This document shows positions 1 through 6,663 of a stretch of 14,497 nt of DNA, one piece after another. Location of the stretch: assembly GCA_003133425.1 (NCBI GenBank), contig PKXI01000401.1, forward strand, positions 1 through 14,497, read 5' to 3'. Position 1 is the stretch's first letter. Each line of letters begins with the position of its first letter. A program made the position numbers and the translations under genes. This DNA comes from Acidobacteriaceae bacterium. Its GTDB lineage: Bacteria > Acidobacteriota > Terriglobia > Terriglobales > Acidobacteriaceae. Under the pieces are notes generated by a model. The model did no database searches. It worked only from the letters and a program-made list of their open reading frames with translations, and was not told where the DNA came from.

Positions 1-156
1 GCAGTAAACTCCCGCTAGCCGGAGGGGAAGGTAACAGCTTCACAGTTTCAAAATTACTGTGCAGTTTGAGCGGGCCTGAAAAGCTCTTCGTAAATCATTC
101 ATAATGCTTGGGTTGCGGAGGGGTTACTGCCGTACTGGCATACGTTGTGCCCCTTG

Positions 157-183
157 AAAGCCCGGCTTGTGCGGCCAGCTTTA
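157..183 (-). terminator. Possible terminator hairpin after the methyltransferase gene
   Basis: Read on the minus strand, the stop codon TAA overlaps the start of an imperfect hairpin. AAAGC pairs with GCTTT, then a small internal loop, then GGC pairs with GCC around a seven-base loop. The distal arm ends in TTTC rather than a long T tract, so it is a weak intrinsic terminator at best. Its position right at the end of the last gene of the minus-strand operon supports the call. Confidence 0.3.
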
Positions 184-792
184 GCCTTTCCGTTTTCTCA
201 AGACCCAGGTGGTCATGCAGCGATAGTCCTGCACGATCGTTGTTTTGAGTGGGTCGACTAGCACCGCATTCAACTCCTCTGTCAGGTCGAGGAGCATGTC
301 CTCGTCTACCAGAAACCACTCGGAACCATCGCCAACTCGAAAGATGTTGGCGCGGATCGGCTCGAAATCCATTCCGATTCTCGAACCCAAGCGGCTGAAG
401 AGCATTCCACCGGGACGCAGCACGCGCCATAGCTCAGACAACTGGGCGTGGAAATGACTGGCATCGCGCGCGAAGTGAAGCACCGAGTTGCAGAGGACCA
501 CGTCCGCAAGCCCATCTGGAAACGGCATCTTATCGATCTGCCCGACCTGGAAGTTCTCCGCCGGCAATCCGGTTTTGAGCGAAGCAGAGAGGCGGCGCAC
601 ATGGTCGATCGCCTCGGAGTCGGCATCGAGCGCGAATACTTCGCAGCCCTCGCGAAGCAGATGGACGAGGTTTCGTCCGTAGCCGCAACCGGCGTCGAGC
701 ACTCGCATGGGGGCGGCGATGTTGCCGCGCAGGATTTGATCGAAGACGTAAATATCGATCTGTCCGAATTGTTCCTGAACGGTTAGTGGCAC
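181..792 (-). CDS. Class I SAM-dependent methyltransferase, substrate unknown
   Basis: The 203-residue product is a small Rossmann-fold (Methyltransf_11 type) methyltransferase. The SAM-binding motif I VLDAGCGYG is at residues 31-39, the acidic residue expected to hold the ribose is D56 in ALDADSEAI, and a later NSVLHF stretch followed by WRVLRPGG is the usual motif IV-to-post-motif pattern. Length is normal for a stand-alone domain with no extra substrate-recognition region. The start is GTG at 792, chosen because GGAGG lies 4 nt upstream; the next Met (residue 29) would delete the helix before motif I. It is the third gene of a minus-strand unit, 25 bp after the peptidase-like gene. Substrate cannot be predicted: it could be a small molecule, a lipid or a protein. 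Confidence 0.88.
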   Translation of the reverse strand: MPLTVQEQFGQIDIYVFDQILRGNIAAPMRVLDAGCGYGRNLVHLLREGCEVFALDADSEAIDHVRRLSASLKTGLPAENFQVGQIDKMPFPDGLADVVLCNSVLHFARDASHFHAQLSELWRVLRPGGMLFSRLGSRIGMDFEPIRANIFRVGDGSEWFLVDEDMLLDLTEELNAVLVDPLKTTIVQDYRCMTTWVLRKRKG

Positions 793-796
793 TCTG

Positions 797-801
797 CCTC
801 C
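797..801 (-). promoter_or_regulatory. Shine-Dalgarno GGAGG deciding the GTG start
   Basis: On the minus strand GGAGG is followed by CAGA and then GTG. It is the strongest ribosome site near this gene and is the main reason for choosing the GTG start of the methyltransferase. Confidence 0.6.
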
Positions 802-817
802 GGAACCTGGTCCAGTT

Positions 818-2800
818 TCATTGCGGCGGTTTGATTAGCTGATCGGAAGGTGACGCATCATCGCCTAAACTGTCGAGGTGAGTGATGTGGACGCTGGCCT
901 GGGTTTCCGGGACGGTGCCGTCGTTGACCTGGGCCTCGATGGGCTGGCCGAGAACGAGGAGTCGCAGCACGACTTTCCCGTGGGCAGGAACGACAACCCT
1001 CTGAGTGACGGAGTTGGTGTCGGACCGGACAGTGACCGGGACCTCCGCTGAGGCGTAGCCGGCGTTGGAGATGCTGACGGCGACCAGCCAGTTCCCGGCC
1101 TGGGCGCGACCTGGAAAAACATTGTCTATTGTGAGGTCAGGCAGTCCATTATCGGCATCGACCCAGTCGGCGAAGAACCAGGAGAGGTTGCGGCGGGTGC
1201 TGGTTTGTTCGAGAAGCTTTTCAAAGGTGCCGGGGCCCTGGTCGCGGAGGTAGCCTTTGCTGTTGTCGGCGGCGGGATCGTAGGCGCGGAGAGCGGCGGA
1301 GAGGGCACCATCGCCGGCTAAGTCACGGAGCATCCAAAAGGCATAGGTGGCCTTGGTCCGGTAGTAAATGGGTGAAATGGCAAGGGCGAGGGGCTGACCT
1401 GGACTGACTCCAGGACTGGAGGGCTCGGCCAGTGCCAGCGCGGCGCGCGAGGCTTCAAGCTCCTCGAGAGCATGAGTGCGGCCGCGCTGTTTTTCGACCC
1501 AGAGAGTGCCCATGAAGTGAGCGAGGCCCTCTGAAAGCCACGCGCGCGGAGATTGCATCCACGCATGGGTGAGGGCATGAGAGAGGAAATTTTGCAACTG
1601 CTCGGGCGGGGCCTCGCGGATGGAAGTGACGAGCAGGGCTCCGGTTTCGAAGGGGGTGTCTTCGGGATCAGGCAGGTCGAGGACGACGAGTTGAGAACGG
1701 GGGCGCGGGCCGAGCCAACCCTGCAAGAATGGCGTGACCATGGCGGCCGCAGCGGTCCATGACTCCACAGCAGGCTCATCGATGGGAAGAGTCCAGAGGG
1801 TGCTGTTTGCCGCGGCGTGGGACGTTCGCGTGGCGACAAAAAGGCTTGGCGCTTCATAGCCGAGGGTTGAGCTCTCGAGGGCGGCGGTTGCCACGCCTGC
1901 GACCTCCTGTCCAACGGTGTCGACGTTGGTGACCGCCAACGGTGCGAGATGGCCGTTGATGAGAGCTACGGTTGGCGCCTGGTTATGGGGAAACTCGACA
2001 GTAAGGCGCAGGCGGAATTGCGCGCCGGCCATGTGCAGTTTGTGCTCGCCAATTTCATCGAAAAGGCGAGCGCCGTCGCCGAGGATCACGGGGACGCTGG
2101 AGACGGGATACCAGACCACGTTGCCGAAGCCGCGCAACCCAGTGAAGGGGACGCTGATTCCATCCCAATCCGAGCGGAGGGCCACGTCATTGGGGGTTCC
2201 GATGACCAGCAGCCGTTGTGCGGATTGAGCGATGGCGCCGGAGTAGGTGACGTCGAGCTGCAGGTTCTCCCCAGGGGTGAGCGGAGTGGCGAGCTGGACT
2301 GCGGCTTCGTGCAACTGGCCGGTGTGGTCAGCATCAGAGTTGAGCGTGGCCACGGAAAACACGACATCATGGCCGGAGACGCGGACGCGCTCCCAGTTGA
2401 GCGAGGAGGAGATTTGCAGCGGGATGTGAGTGAGCGGGGCTTTGCTGTCGTTGCGGACAGTGATGAGTGCGCGGACGCCGATCTGCTTCTCGGCGGTGTG
2501 GAGATGAACATCCATGTCGAACGCGATGAAGGTGACTGCCTGTCGCTCGGAGTCGTTGGCGGTGGGGGCGCTGACCATTTGAGGCGCGGCTGGGCCGACT
2601 TGAATCGTGCTCTCGCCGGATTCGTCTGTGGAGCGGGAGAAGATGACTTTGCCCGCCGGCTGCTGGGTTTGCTGGTCGGGCTGGGGCGCTGTTTGGGGCG
2701 GTGGCGAAGGAAGATTGTGGCTCTGTGCAGAGCTGGGCACGACCGCGAGGGCGGCGGCTGTCACGGACAAAAAGACGGTCCGCGCAAGGGAAAACTTCAT
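818..2800 (-). CDS. Secreted M1-peptidase-like protein with degenerate zinc motif
   Basis: The 660-residue protein starts with a Sec signal peptide (basic MKFSLAR, hydrophobic core, likely cleavage near SSA-QS at about residue 25), then a Gln/Pro-rich linker. Residues of roughly 90-200 form a beta-rich region like the N-terminal domain of M1 aminopeptidases. The expected gluzincin helix is at 408-428: HALTH (408-412), then WLSEGLAHF with E424. In active M1 enzymes this is HExxH plus a distant Glu; here the catalytic Glu is Ala409 and the spacing to the third ligand is short. The GAMEN exopeptidase loop appears as GALLV (387-391), also lacking its Glu. The C-terminal part is beta-rich (about 555-640). 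It therefore looks like a non-catalytic periplasmic or secreted protein built on a peptidase scaffold. Its ATG overlaps the rlmB stop as ATGA, implying translational coupling. Confidence 0.8.
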   Translation of the reverse strand: MKFSLARTVFLSVTAAALAVVPSSAQSHNLPSPPPQTAPQPDQQTQQPAGKVIFSRSTDESGESTIQVGPAAPQMVSAPTANDSERQAVTFIAFDMDVHLHTAEKQIGVRALITVRNDSKAPLTHIPLQISSSLNWERVRVSGHDVVFSVATLNSDADHTGQLHEAAVQLATPLTPGENLQLDVTYSGAIAQSAQRLLVIGTPNDVALRSDWDGISVPFTGLRGFGNVVWYPVSSVPVILGDGARLFDEIGEHKLHMAGAQFRLRLTVEFPHNQAPTVALINGHLAPLAVTNVDTVGQEVAGVATAALESSTLGYEAPSLFVATRTSHAAANSTLWTLPIDEPAVESWTAAAAMVTPFLQGWLGPRPRSQLVVLDLPDPEDTPFETGALLVTSIREAPPEQLQNFLSHALTHAWMQSPRAWLSEGLAHFMGTLWVEKQRGRTHALEELEASRAALALAEPSSPGVSPGQPLALAISPIYYRTKATYAFWMLRDLAGDGALSAALRAYDPAADNSKGYLRDQGPGTFEKLLEQTSTRRNLSWFFADWVDADNGLPDLTIDNVFPGRAQAGNWLVAVSISNAGYASAEVPVTVRSDTNSVTQRVVVPAHGKVVLRLLVLGQPIEAQVNDGTVPETQASVHITHLDSLGDDASPSDQLIKPPQ

Positions 2801-3606
2801 GAACCCAAGCCTTTCTGTTTGCGTGGTTTGGACGTGGCCGCGGCGGCGGGGATAGCTGAGTTTCCTGCGTTGCGGCGCTGTCGGAAGGCTTCGTAAAGCA
2901 CCACTGCACCGGCGGCCGAGACGTTGAGAGAGCTGACGCCGCCGGCCATGGGAATACGGAGCAGGTGGTCGCAGGTGCGCCGGACAAGGTCGTGAAGACC
3001 TGCACCCTCGCGGCCGAGGACGAGAACACAGTCGCCGGTAAAGTCGAATTGGTCGTATTCGGAGGTGCCTCGCTCATCGAGGCCTATTATCCAGAGATTC
3101 TTGCGCTTTAGCTCTTCGAGGGCGCGGACGAGGTTGACGACTCGAGCGATTCGGAGATGCTCGGCCGCGCCGGCGCTGGCTTTGACGGCCACCGGGCTAA
3201 GCGGGGCAGAACGACGCTCGGTGAGGATTACTCCGTCTACTCCGGCTCCATCGGCCACGCGAAGAAGTGCGCCCAGGTTTTGCGGGTCTTCGACGCCGTC
3301 TATAGCAAGGAGCAGGCGGGCTGTGCCTGGCTTCGCAGCCTGATCGGGTTCGAAGAGATCTTCGATCGAGAGGGATTCCTGAGGACGGACCAGAGCGACG
3401 ATGCCTTGATGGGCGGGGGATTGGGCAACGAGGGTCAGCTGCTCACGGGATTCCTGGCGGACGCGGACGCCGGCGTCGCGGCACTGGGCGATGAGACGGT
3501 CCATGCGGGGATCGTCGCGTTCGCGAGCGACCAGCACATGGTCAAAACGGCGGCGTCCGGCCTTGAGCGCTTCTTCGACTGGATGCACGCCATATAAGAC
3601 TTCCAT
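2797..3606 (-). CDS. rlmB: 23S rRNA (guanosine-2'-O-)-methyltransferase RlmB (TrmH/SpoU family)
   Basis: The 269-residue protein is a complete SPOUT methyltransferase. The N-terminal substrate-binding domain (MEVLYGVHPVEEALKAG onward, about 1-75) is the L30-like domain typical of RlmB. The catalytic knot has motif 1 DGVEDPQNLGALLRVA (103-118), motif 2 LVLGREGAGL (195-204) and motif 3 IPMAGGVSSLNVSAAGAVVLYE (218-239) with N228. The family member in E. coli methylates G2251 in the peptidyl-transferase region using SAM. I chose ATG at 3606 because the conserved fold begins there; an in-frame start at 3762 would add 52 unconserved residues reading through an intergenic hairpin. A basic Ala-rich tail (243-269) extends past motif 3. 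It is first in a minus-strand unit. TrmH-type tRNA methylation is a less likely alternative. Confidence 0.93.
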   Translation of the reverse strand: MEVLYGVHPVEEALKAGRRRFDHVLVARERDDPRMDRLIAQCRDAGVRVRQESREQLTLVAQSPAHQGIVALVRPQESLSIEDLFEPDQAAKPGTARLLLAIDGVEDPQNLGALLRVADGAGVDGVILTERRSAPLSPVAVKASAGAAEHLRIARVVNLVRALEELKRKNLWIIGLDERGTSEYDQFDFTGDCVLVLGREGAGLHDLVRRTCDHLLRIPMAGGVSSLNVSAAGAVVLYEAFRQRRNAGNSAIPAAAATSKPRKQKGLGS

Positions 3607-3613
3607 GAGGGAT

Positions 3614-3619
3614 AGTGTA
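3614..3619 (-). promoter_or_regulatory. Possible -10 box (TACACT) for rlmB
   Basis: On the minus strand TACACT ends 7 nt before the rlmB ATG. There is no convincing -35 hexamer at 17-18 nt and no good Shine-Dalgarno. It is called only because the same geometry occurs before other first genes in the window. Confidence 0.25.
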
Positions 3620-3728
3620 GAAGATCGAAGCCGTTGGATGAGGGTGGGATTCACCTGGCCGTGGGATGGTTTCGGATTGCCGGCTATAGCATTTTCGGGA
3701 TTGGTGAAGACCGAAGGCACTATGCTAA

Positions 3729-3755
3729 GTGGCTTTTTCCTCAAGAAAAAGCCAC
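3729..3755. repeat. Perfect 11-bp inverted repeat in the divergent rlmB/sigma gap
   Basis: The arms GTGGCTTTTTC (3729-3739) and GAAAAAGCCAC (3745-3755) are perfectly complementary around the loop CTCAA. The stem would form a strong hairpin in RNA from either strand. It lies between two divergent genes, so it terminates neither annotated gene. It could be a REP-like extragenic palindrome, a 5'-leader structure for the rlmB transcript, or a protein-binding site. The rest of the gap (3607-3895) shows no gene. Confidence 0.7.
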
Positions 3756-3857
3756 CTTTCAATGCGCTTAAAAAGTCTACGTGTATTCCGAAAATGCTCT
3801 GGAAAGGGCGTGGTGACCGGAAAATGAGTAGCTTTTTAGCGTCCGGCGCGCATTTTG

Positions 3858-3887
3858 TTGGCCCAAGGGCGGAGTTTGTCGTCTAAT
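3858..3887 (+). promoter_or_regulatory. Candidate promoter of the sigma-factor operon
   Basis: TTGGCC (3858-3863), an 18-nt spacer and TCTAAT (3882-3887) resemble a sigma70-type promoter. Transcription would begin close to 3894, next to the ATG at 3896, giving an almost leaderless mRNA. If real, it excludes the TTG at 3887 as the start codon because that codon overlaps the -10 box. Confidence 0.4.
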
Positions 3888-3895
3888 TGAATGAG

Positions 3896-4558
3896 ATGAG
3901 CAGTCAATCCATATCGTCATTATCCGCATTATTCGTACCGCGCGCCGTTGCGACGGCAGATGAACAGGTTCGCCAGGAGAGTCTGGCAGTATCCGCGGGG
4001 CTCAAACGTCAGGATGCCGGGCTGCTGGACGAGTTGATCGTCCGCTACCAGCACCGGTTACTGCGCTACCTGCTTTATTTAAGTGGAAATCGCGAGCAGG
4101 CTGAAGACCTTTTCCAGGAGGTTTGGATGCGGGTCCTTGTGCGTGGGGCACAGTTCAACGGCCAGGCGCGGTTTGAGACCTGGCTGTTTACCATTGCGCG
4201 CAACCTGCTGATCGACCAACGTCGAAAACGGACGATGAGCAGCCTGGACGAGCTTTTCGAGGGCGGGGGGGACGACGACCGGCCCATGGCATTCGAGATC
4301 ACGGACGGCGAACCGACTCCATTCGACCATTTTGCAAACCTGGAAGACCGGGAACGCATCGCGAGTGCGCTGCTGGAGTTGGATACGCTGCATCGCGAAG
4401 TGCTGGTGCTCCGGTTCCACGAAGAATTGTCACTGGAAGAGATTGCCAAAGTTACGCGGGCACCACTTTCTACTGTCAAATCAAGACTTTACCGTGGAAT
4501 GGCAATGATGAAGCCCAAGCTCGATCGCATGCATCCGCGCCTCGAGGAGGCCGTGTGA
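3896..4558 (+). CDS. ECF-type RNA polymerase sigma factor
   Basis: The 220-residue protein has the two-domain layout of extracytoplasmic-function sigma factors. Region 2 covers about 46-112, with the polymerase-binding DLFQEVWMRV (71-80) and the -10 recognition helix ARFETWLFTIARNLLIDQRRK (91-111). Region 4 covers about 153-207 with HREVLVLRFHEELSLEEIA and the recognition helix STVKSRLYRG (192-201). The linker (115-150) is long and acidic with a GGGDDD stretch. There is also a non-conserved N-terminal extension of about 35 residues. I chose ATG 3896; TTG 3887 is in frame, three codons upstream. The gene overlaps the next one by 4 bp (GTGA), so the two are probably translated together. Such sigma factors usually respond to envelope stress and are held by a membrane anti-sigma factor. 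Confidence 0.92.
   Translation: MSSQSISSLSALFVPRAVATADEQVRQESLAVSAGLKRQDAGLLDELIVRYQHRLLRYLLYLSGNREQAEDLFQEVWMRVLVRGAQFNGQARFETWLFTIARNLLIDQRRKRTMSSLDELFEGGGDDDRPMAFEITDGEPTPFDHFANLEDRERIASALLELDTLHREVLVLRFHEELSLEEIAKVTRAPLSTVKSRLYRGMAMMKPKLDRMHPRLEEAV
4544..4550 (+). promoter_or_regulatory. Shine-Dalgarno GAGGAGG deciding a GTG start
   Basis: GAGGAGG sits 4 nt before GTG at 4555, inside the last codons of the sigma factor. It supports both the GTG start of the membrane protein and coupled translation of the pair. Confidence 0.6.
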
Positions 4559-4941
4559 AGACAGTCGAGCTGGCTCAAGACGCGACCAGAACTGCGGGCC
4601 CAGACGCGGACAGCCACGGCGAGCTGCTCGCGGCGTTGTCTGGAAATCAGGCTGGGCGCGAGCGCGCTGTGGCCTACCGCACTCGCCGCGTAGTGATGGC
4701 CTCGTTCGGCGTGATGCAGGACCAGAAGGCAGGTCGCAAGCGGGGCCTGGCCCTGGCGATGGCGGCCATTCTGCTATTGATTCTCGTACTTGGTCCTTTT
4801 CTCTGGCGGGTTGCCGACGACCTGATCGACGGCGAGTTTTTCAGCGATATTCCCACGCAGTTCAGCCTGTGGGTGTGCATCCTGTGCGCGGCGCTGCTGG
4901 CGGCCGCGCTGGTGGCTGGCTGGGCGCGCAAGAAGCATTGA
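4555..4941 (+). CDS. Small two-helix membrane protein, candidate anti-sigma factor
   Basis: The 128-residue product begins with a GTG overlapping the sigma-factor stop (GTGA). Residues 1-62 are hydrophilic and would lie in the cytoplasm; they include a short helix-like segment GELLAALSG (22-30) and a basic patch YRTRRVV. Two transmembrane segments follow, about 63-85 and 103-123, with a short acidic loop (DDLIDGEFFSDIP) between them and a basic WARKKH end. No family is recognised. There is no HxxxCxxC zinc anti-sigma motif in the soluble part. Its overlap with an ECF sigma gene and its soluble-domain-plus-membrane layout suggest a role in holding or sensing for that sigma factor, but this rests on context alone. 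Confidence 0.7.
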   Translation: MKTVELAQDATRTAGPDADSHGELLAALSGNQAGRERAVAYRTRRVVMASFGVMQDQKAGRKRGLALAMAAILLLILVLGPFLWRVADDLIDGEFFSDIPTQFSLWVCILCAALLAAALVAGWARKKH

Positions 4942-5060
4942 ATTAGACAAAATCGACCAAAATTCAACAGCCACCTCGGCAAAAGCAACTTCCTTCTTCC
5001 CTTCCCCGTCAATCAAAATAAGGGTTAATTTGAACTTGATATTGAGAAAGGCCCTCCGCA

Positions 5061-5066
5061 GGGGGG
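5061..5066 (+). promoter_or_regulatory. G-rich Shine-Dalgarno deciding the ATG at 5074
   Basis: A run of six G lies 7 nt before ATG 5074. It favours this ATG over the in-frame TTG at 5068, which is only one base away from the run. Confidence 0.5.
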
Positions 5067-5073
5067 ATTGCCT

Positions 5074-5601
5074 ATGCGCGACCCACAATCCATTTCCGTG
5101 AACGATGATGAACGCATAATTCCAGTCTGGTCGATTATTGTCGCCAGCGTTGCGTTTGTGCTGGTTGAGTACTACTTTTGGATGGTTGCGCCGGAACAGC
5201 GGCACCACGCGCCGCCGCCGCTCGGTTTCCGCATCTACTTCAACCTTTCCTGGGGCATAGTGGCGGCGCTTTACTTCCTGATGGTGGGCTATATCAGCAA
5301 GGACTCGCCCCGGCGGGGGATGAGTACCCGGTTCTGGATGCTGATTTGCTTTGTAATGCCGGGCGGGATTGGGGCGGTGCTTTACTTTCTGCTGCGCCAG
5401 CCACAGGTTACTCGATGCCCTGCCTGCGGCACGCATGTGCAGAGCGATTTCCACTTCTGCCCGCAGTGCAACTACCAGCTGACAGCCAATTGCGGGAATT
5501 GCTTCCGTACCGTGCGCGCCACAGACCAATACTGCACACGCTGCGGTCATGAACTTGCGAAGGATCAGATGCCAACCCGGCTGCATGTCCTGGGAGATTA
5601 A
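5074..5601 (+). CDS. Three-helix membrane protein with double zinc ribbon
   Basis: The 175-residue protein has three predicted transmembrane segments at about 17-38, 54-74 and 86-107, followed by a cytosolic or external tail with two treble CxxC units. Ribbon one uses C115/C118 and C129/C132 (CPACG...CPQC); ribbon two uses C140/C143 and C154/C157 (CGNC...CTRCG). This is the DZR (double zinc ribbon) pattern. No catalytic domain is present, so the ribbons probably serve protein or nucleic-acid contacts. It follows the putative anti-sigma gene by 132 bp and may share or lack a common transcript; I see no clear promoter in the gap. The precise function is unknown. Confidence 0.82.
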   Translation: MRDPQSISVNDDERIIPVWSIIVASVAFVLVEYYFWMVAPEQRHHAPPPLGFRIYFNLSWGIVAALYFLMVGYISKDSPRRGMSTRFWMLICFVMPGGIGAVLYFLLRQPQVTRCPACGTHVQSDFHFCPQCNYQLTANCGNCFRTVRATDQYCTRCGHELAKDQMPTRLHVLGD

Positions 5602-5657
5602 TTCAGGAAAGCAGGGTCAATTTGATTTTGGCTGGTTGAGTGTTGTGGTTTTCCACC

Positions 5658-5683
5658 CTTTCGCGCCGGGAACCAGGCGAAAG
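5658..5683. other. Inverted repeat between zinc-ribbon and LytTR genes
   Basis: CTTTCGC (5658-5664) and GCGAAAG (5677-5683) form a 7-bp stem around a 12-base loop. It lies 56 bp after the zinc-ribbon stop and upstream of the LytTR promoter. There is no T tract after it, so termination is uncertain. It could also be a binding site for a regulator of the next gene. Confidence 0.3.
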
Positions 5684-5721
5684 AAATGGGCATGGAGCCT
5701 TCTCTCTGAAAATCGGCGGCA

Positions 5722-5750
5722 TTGACCTTGCCGGATTCCCTTCCTACAAT
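5722..5750 (+). promoter_or_regulatory. Sigma70-type promoter of the LytTR regulator gene
   Basis: TTGACC (5722-5727), exactly 17 nt, then TACAAT (5745-5750) is close to the housekeeping consensus. The expected transcription start (about 5757) is only some 5 nt before the ATG at 5762, and no Shine-Dalgarno precedes that ATG. The gene therefore has its own promoter and probably a leaderless or nearly leaderless message. Confidence 0.65.
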
Positions 5751-5761
5751 CGAACTTCCGC

Positions 5762-6634
5762 ATGTCTATCTCGGCGCTCATCATCGACGACGAACAACTG
5801 GCCCGCGAAGAGCTGAAGTATCTGCTCGACTCGGTTGGTGACGTTGAAGTTGTTGGGCAGGGCGCCAACGGCATTGAGGCCGTGGACCTGATCGAGGAGC
5901 ACCATCCCGACCTGGTGTTTCTGGATGTGCAAATGCCGGGACTGGACGGATTTGCGGTGATCCAGCGGCTGATGGATCGCAACCGGGCAAAAGTTGGCGC
6001 GGGGGCTGGCGCCGGTGGGGGCAAGGAAGCTGAGCCACTGCCGCAGATTGTTTTTGCTACCGCCTATGACCAGTACGCCGTGCGCGCCTTCGATGTAAAC
6101 GCGGTGGATTACCTGCTGAAGCCTTTTGACCGCAACCGCGTGGTTGAGGCAGTGGAGCGGGCGAGGGGCAGAATTGCCGGGGGTGGTGCGGGAGCGGCGG
6201 CCGGCACCGGCGTGCAGACGGATTCGCCTATCGAGTCGCAGCTTGAAGCGCTGCTGCGGCTGCTGAAACGTCCGCAGGGCGCGGAGCGCGCGCCGCAGCC
6301 GGCCAAGGTGATTGTGCAAGCGCAGAACAGGCTGCTGCTGGTGAGCCAGGCGGAGATCTGCTTCGCGGCCATCGATGAGGGCGTGATTCGGATTGTGACG
6401 CGAACCTTCGAGGGGCAATCGAAGTGCCGCACTCTCGAGGAGCTTCTGGAACAGCTTGACCCGGCGCACTTTTGGCGCGCCCACCGCGGCTTTGTGGTGA
6501 ATATCGACCACATTCGCGAGGTGGTGCCGTGGTTCAAGTCGAGCTACCAGTTGCGCATGAACGACAAGGCGCAGACGGAGATTCCGGTAAGCCGTACGCA
6601 GACGAAGCGGCTGAGGGAACTTTTTAATCTGTAG
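5762..6634 (+). CDS. LytR/AlgR-family (LytTR) response regulator
   Basis: The 290-residue protein has an N-terminal receiver domain and a C-terminal LytTR DNA-binding domain. Receiver landmarks are the acidic pair D9/D10, phosphoacceptor D55 in LVFLDVQMPG, T100 in FATAYD and K120-P121 in YLLKPF. LytTR spans about 183-288, with the typical FWRAHRGFVVNIDHI (237-251) and the closing PVSRTQTKRLRELF. Two Gly/Ala-rich stretches are odd: one at about 78-88 inside the receiver between the third helix and beta-4, making the D55-K120 distance longer than usual, and one at 139-150 in the linker. No LytS/YehU-type histidine kinase lies in this window, so it is an orphan here. It converges on the flavoprotein gene with a 29-bp gap. 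Confidence 0.92.
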   Translation: MSISALIIDDEQLAREELKYLLDSVGDVEVVGQGANGIEAVDLIEEHHPDLVFLDVQMPGLDGFAVIQRLMDRNRAKVGAGAGAGGGKEAEPLPQIVFATAYDQYAVRAFDVNAVDYLLKPFDRNRVVEAVERARGRIAGGGAGAAAGTGVQTDSPIESQLEALLRLLKRPQGAERAPQPAKVIVQAQNRLLLVSQAEICFAAIDEGVIRIVTRTFEGQSKCRTLEELLEQLDPAHFWRAHRGFVVNIDHIREVVPWFKSSYQLRMNDKAQTEIPVSRTQTKRLRELFNL

Positions 6635-6663
6635 CGACTCAGACTATCGTCAACGAGCCCCGC

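Noticed and set aside
41..61. Inverted repeat CACAGT...ACTGTG near the left edge
   Set aside because: Only 6 bp with a 9-base loop and no gene nearby that it could control within the window; likely chance.
1949..2896. A 315-codon open frame on the plus strand opposite the M1-like gene
   Set aside because: Its composition is that of antisense GC-rich sequence (Gly/Asp/Val-rich, no motif) and it covers a gene with signal peptide and family features on the other strand.
3607..3762. N-terminal extension of rlmB to an ATG at 3762
   Set aside because: The extra 52 residues read through the intergenic hairpin and lack family similarity; the RlmB fold begins at the ATG at 3606.
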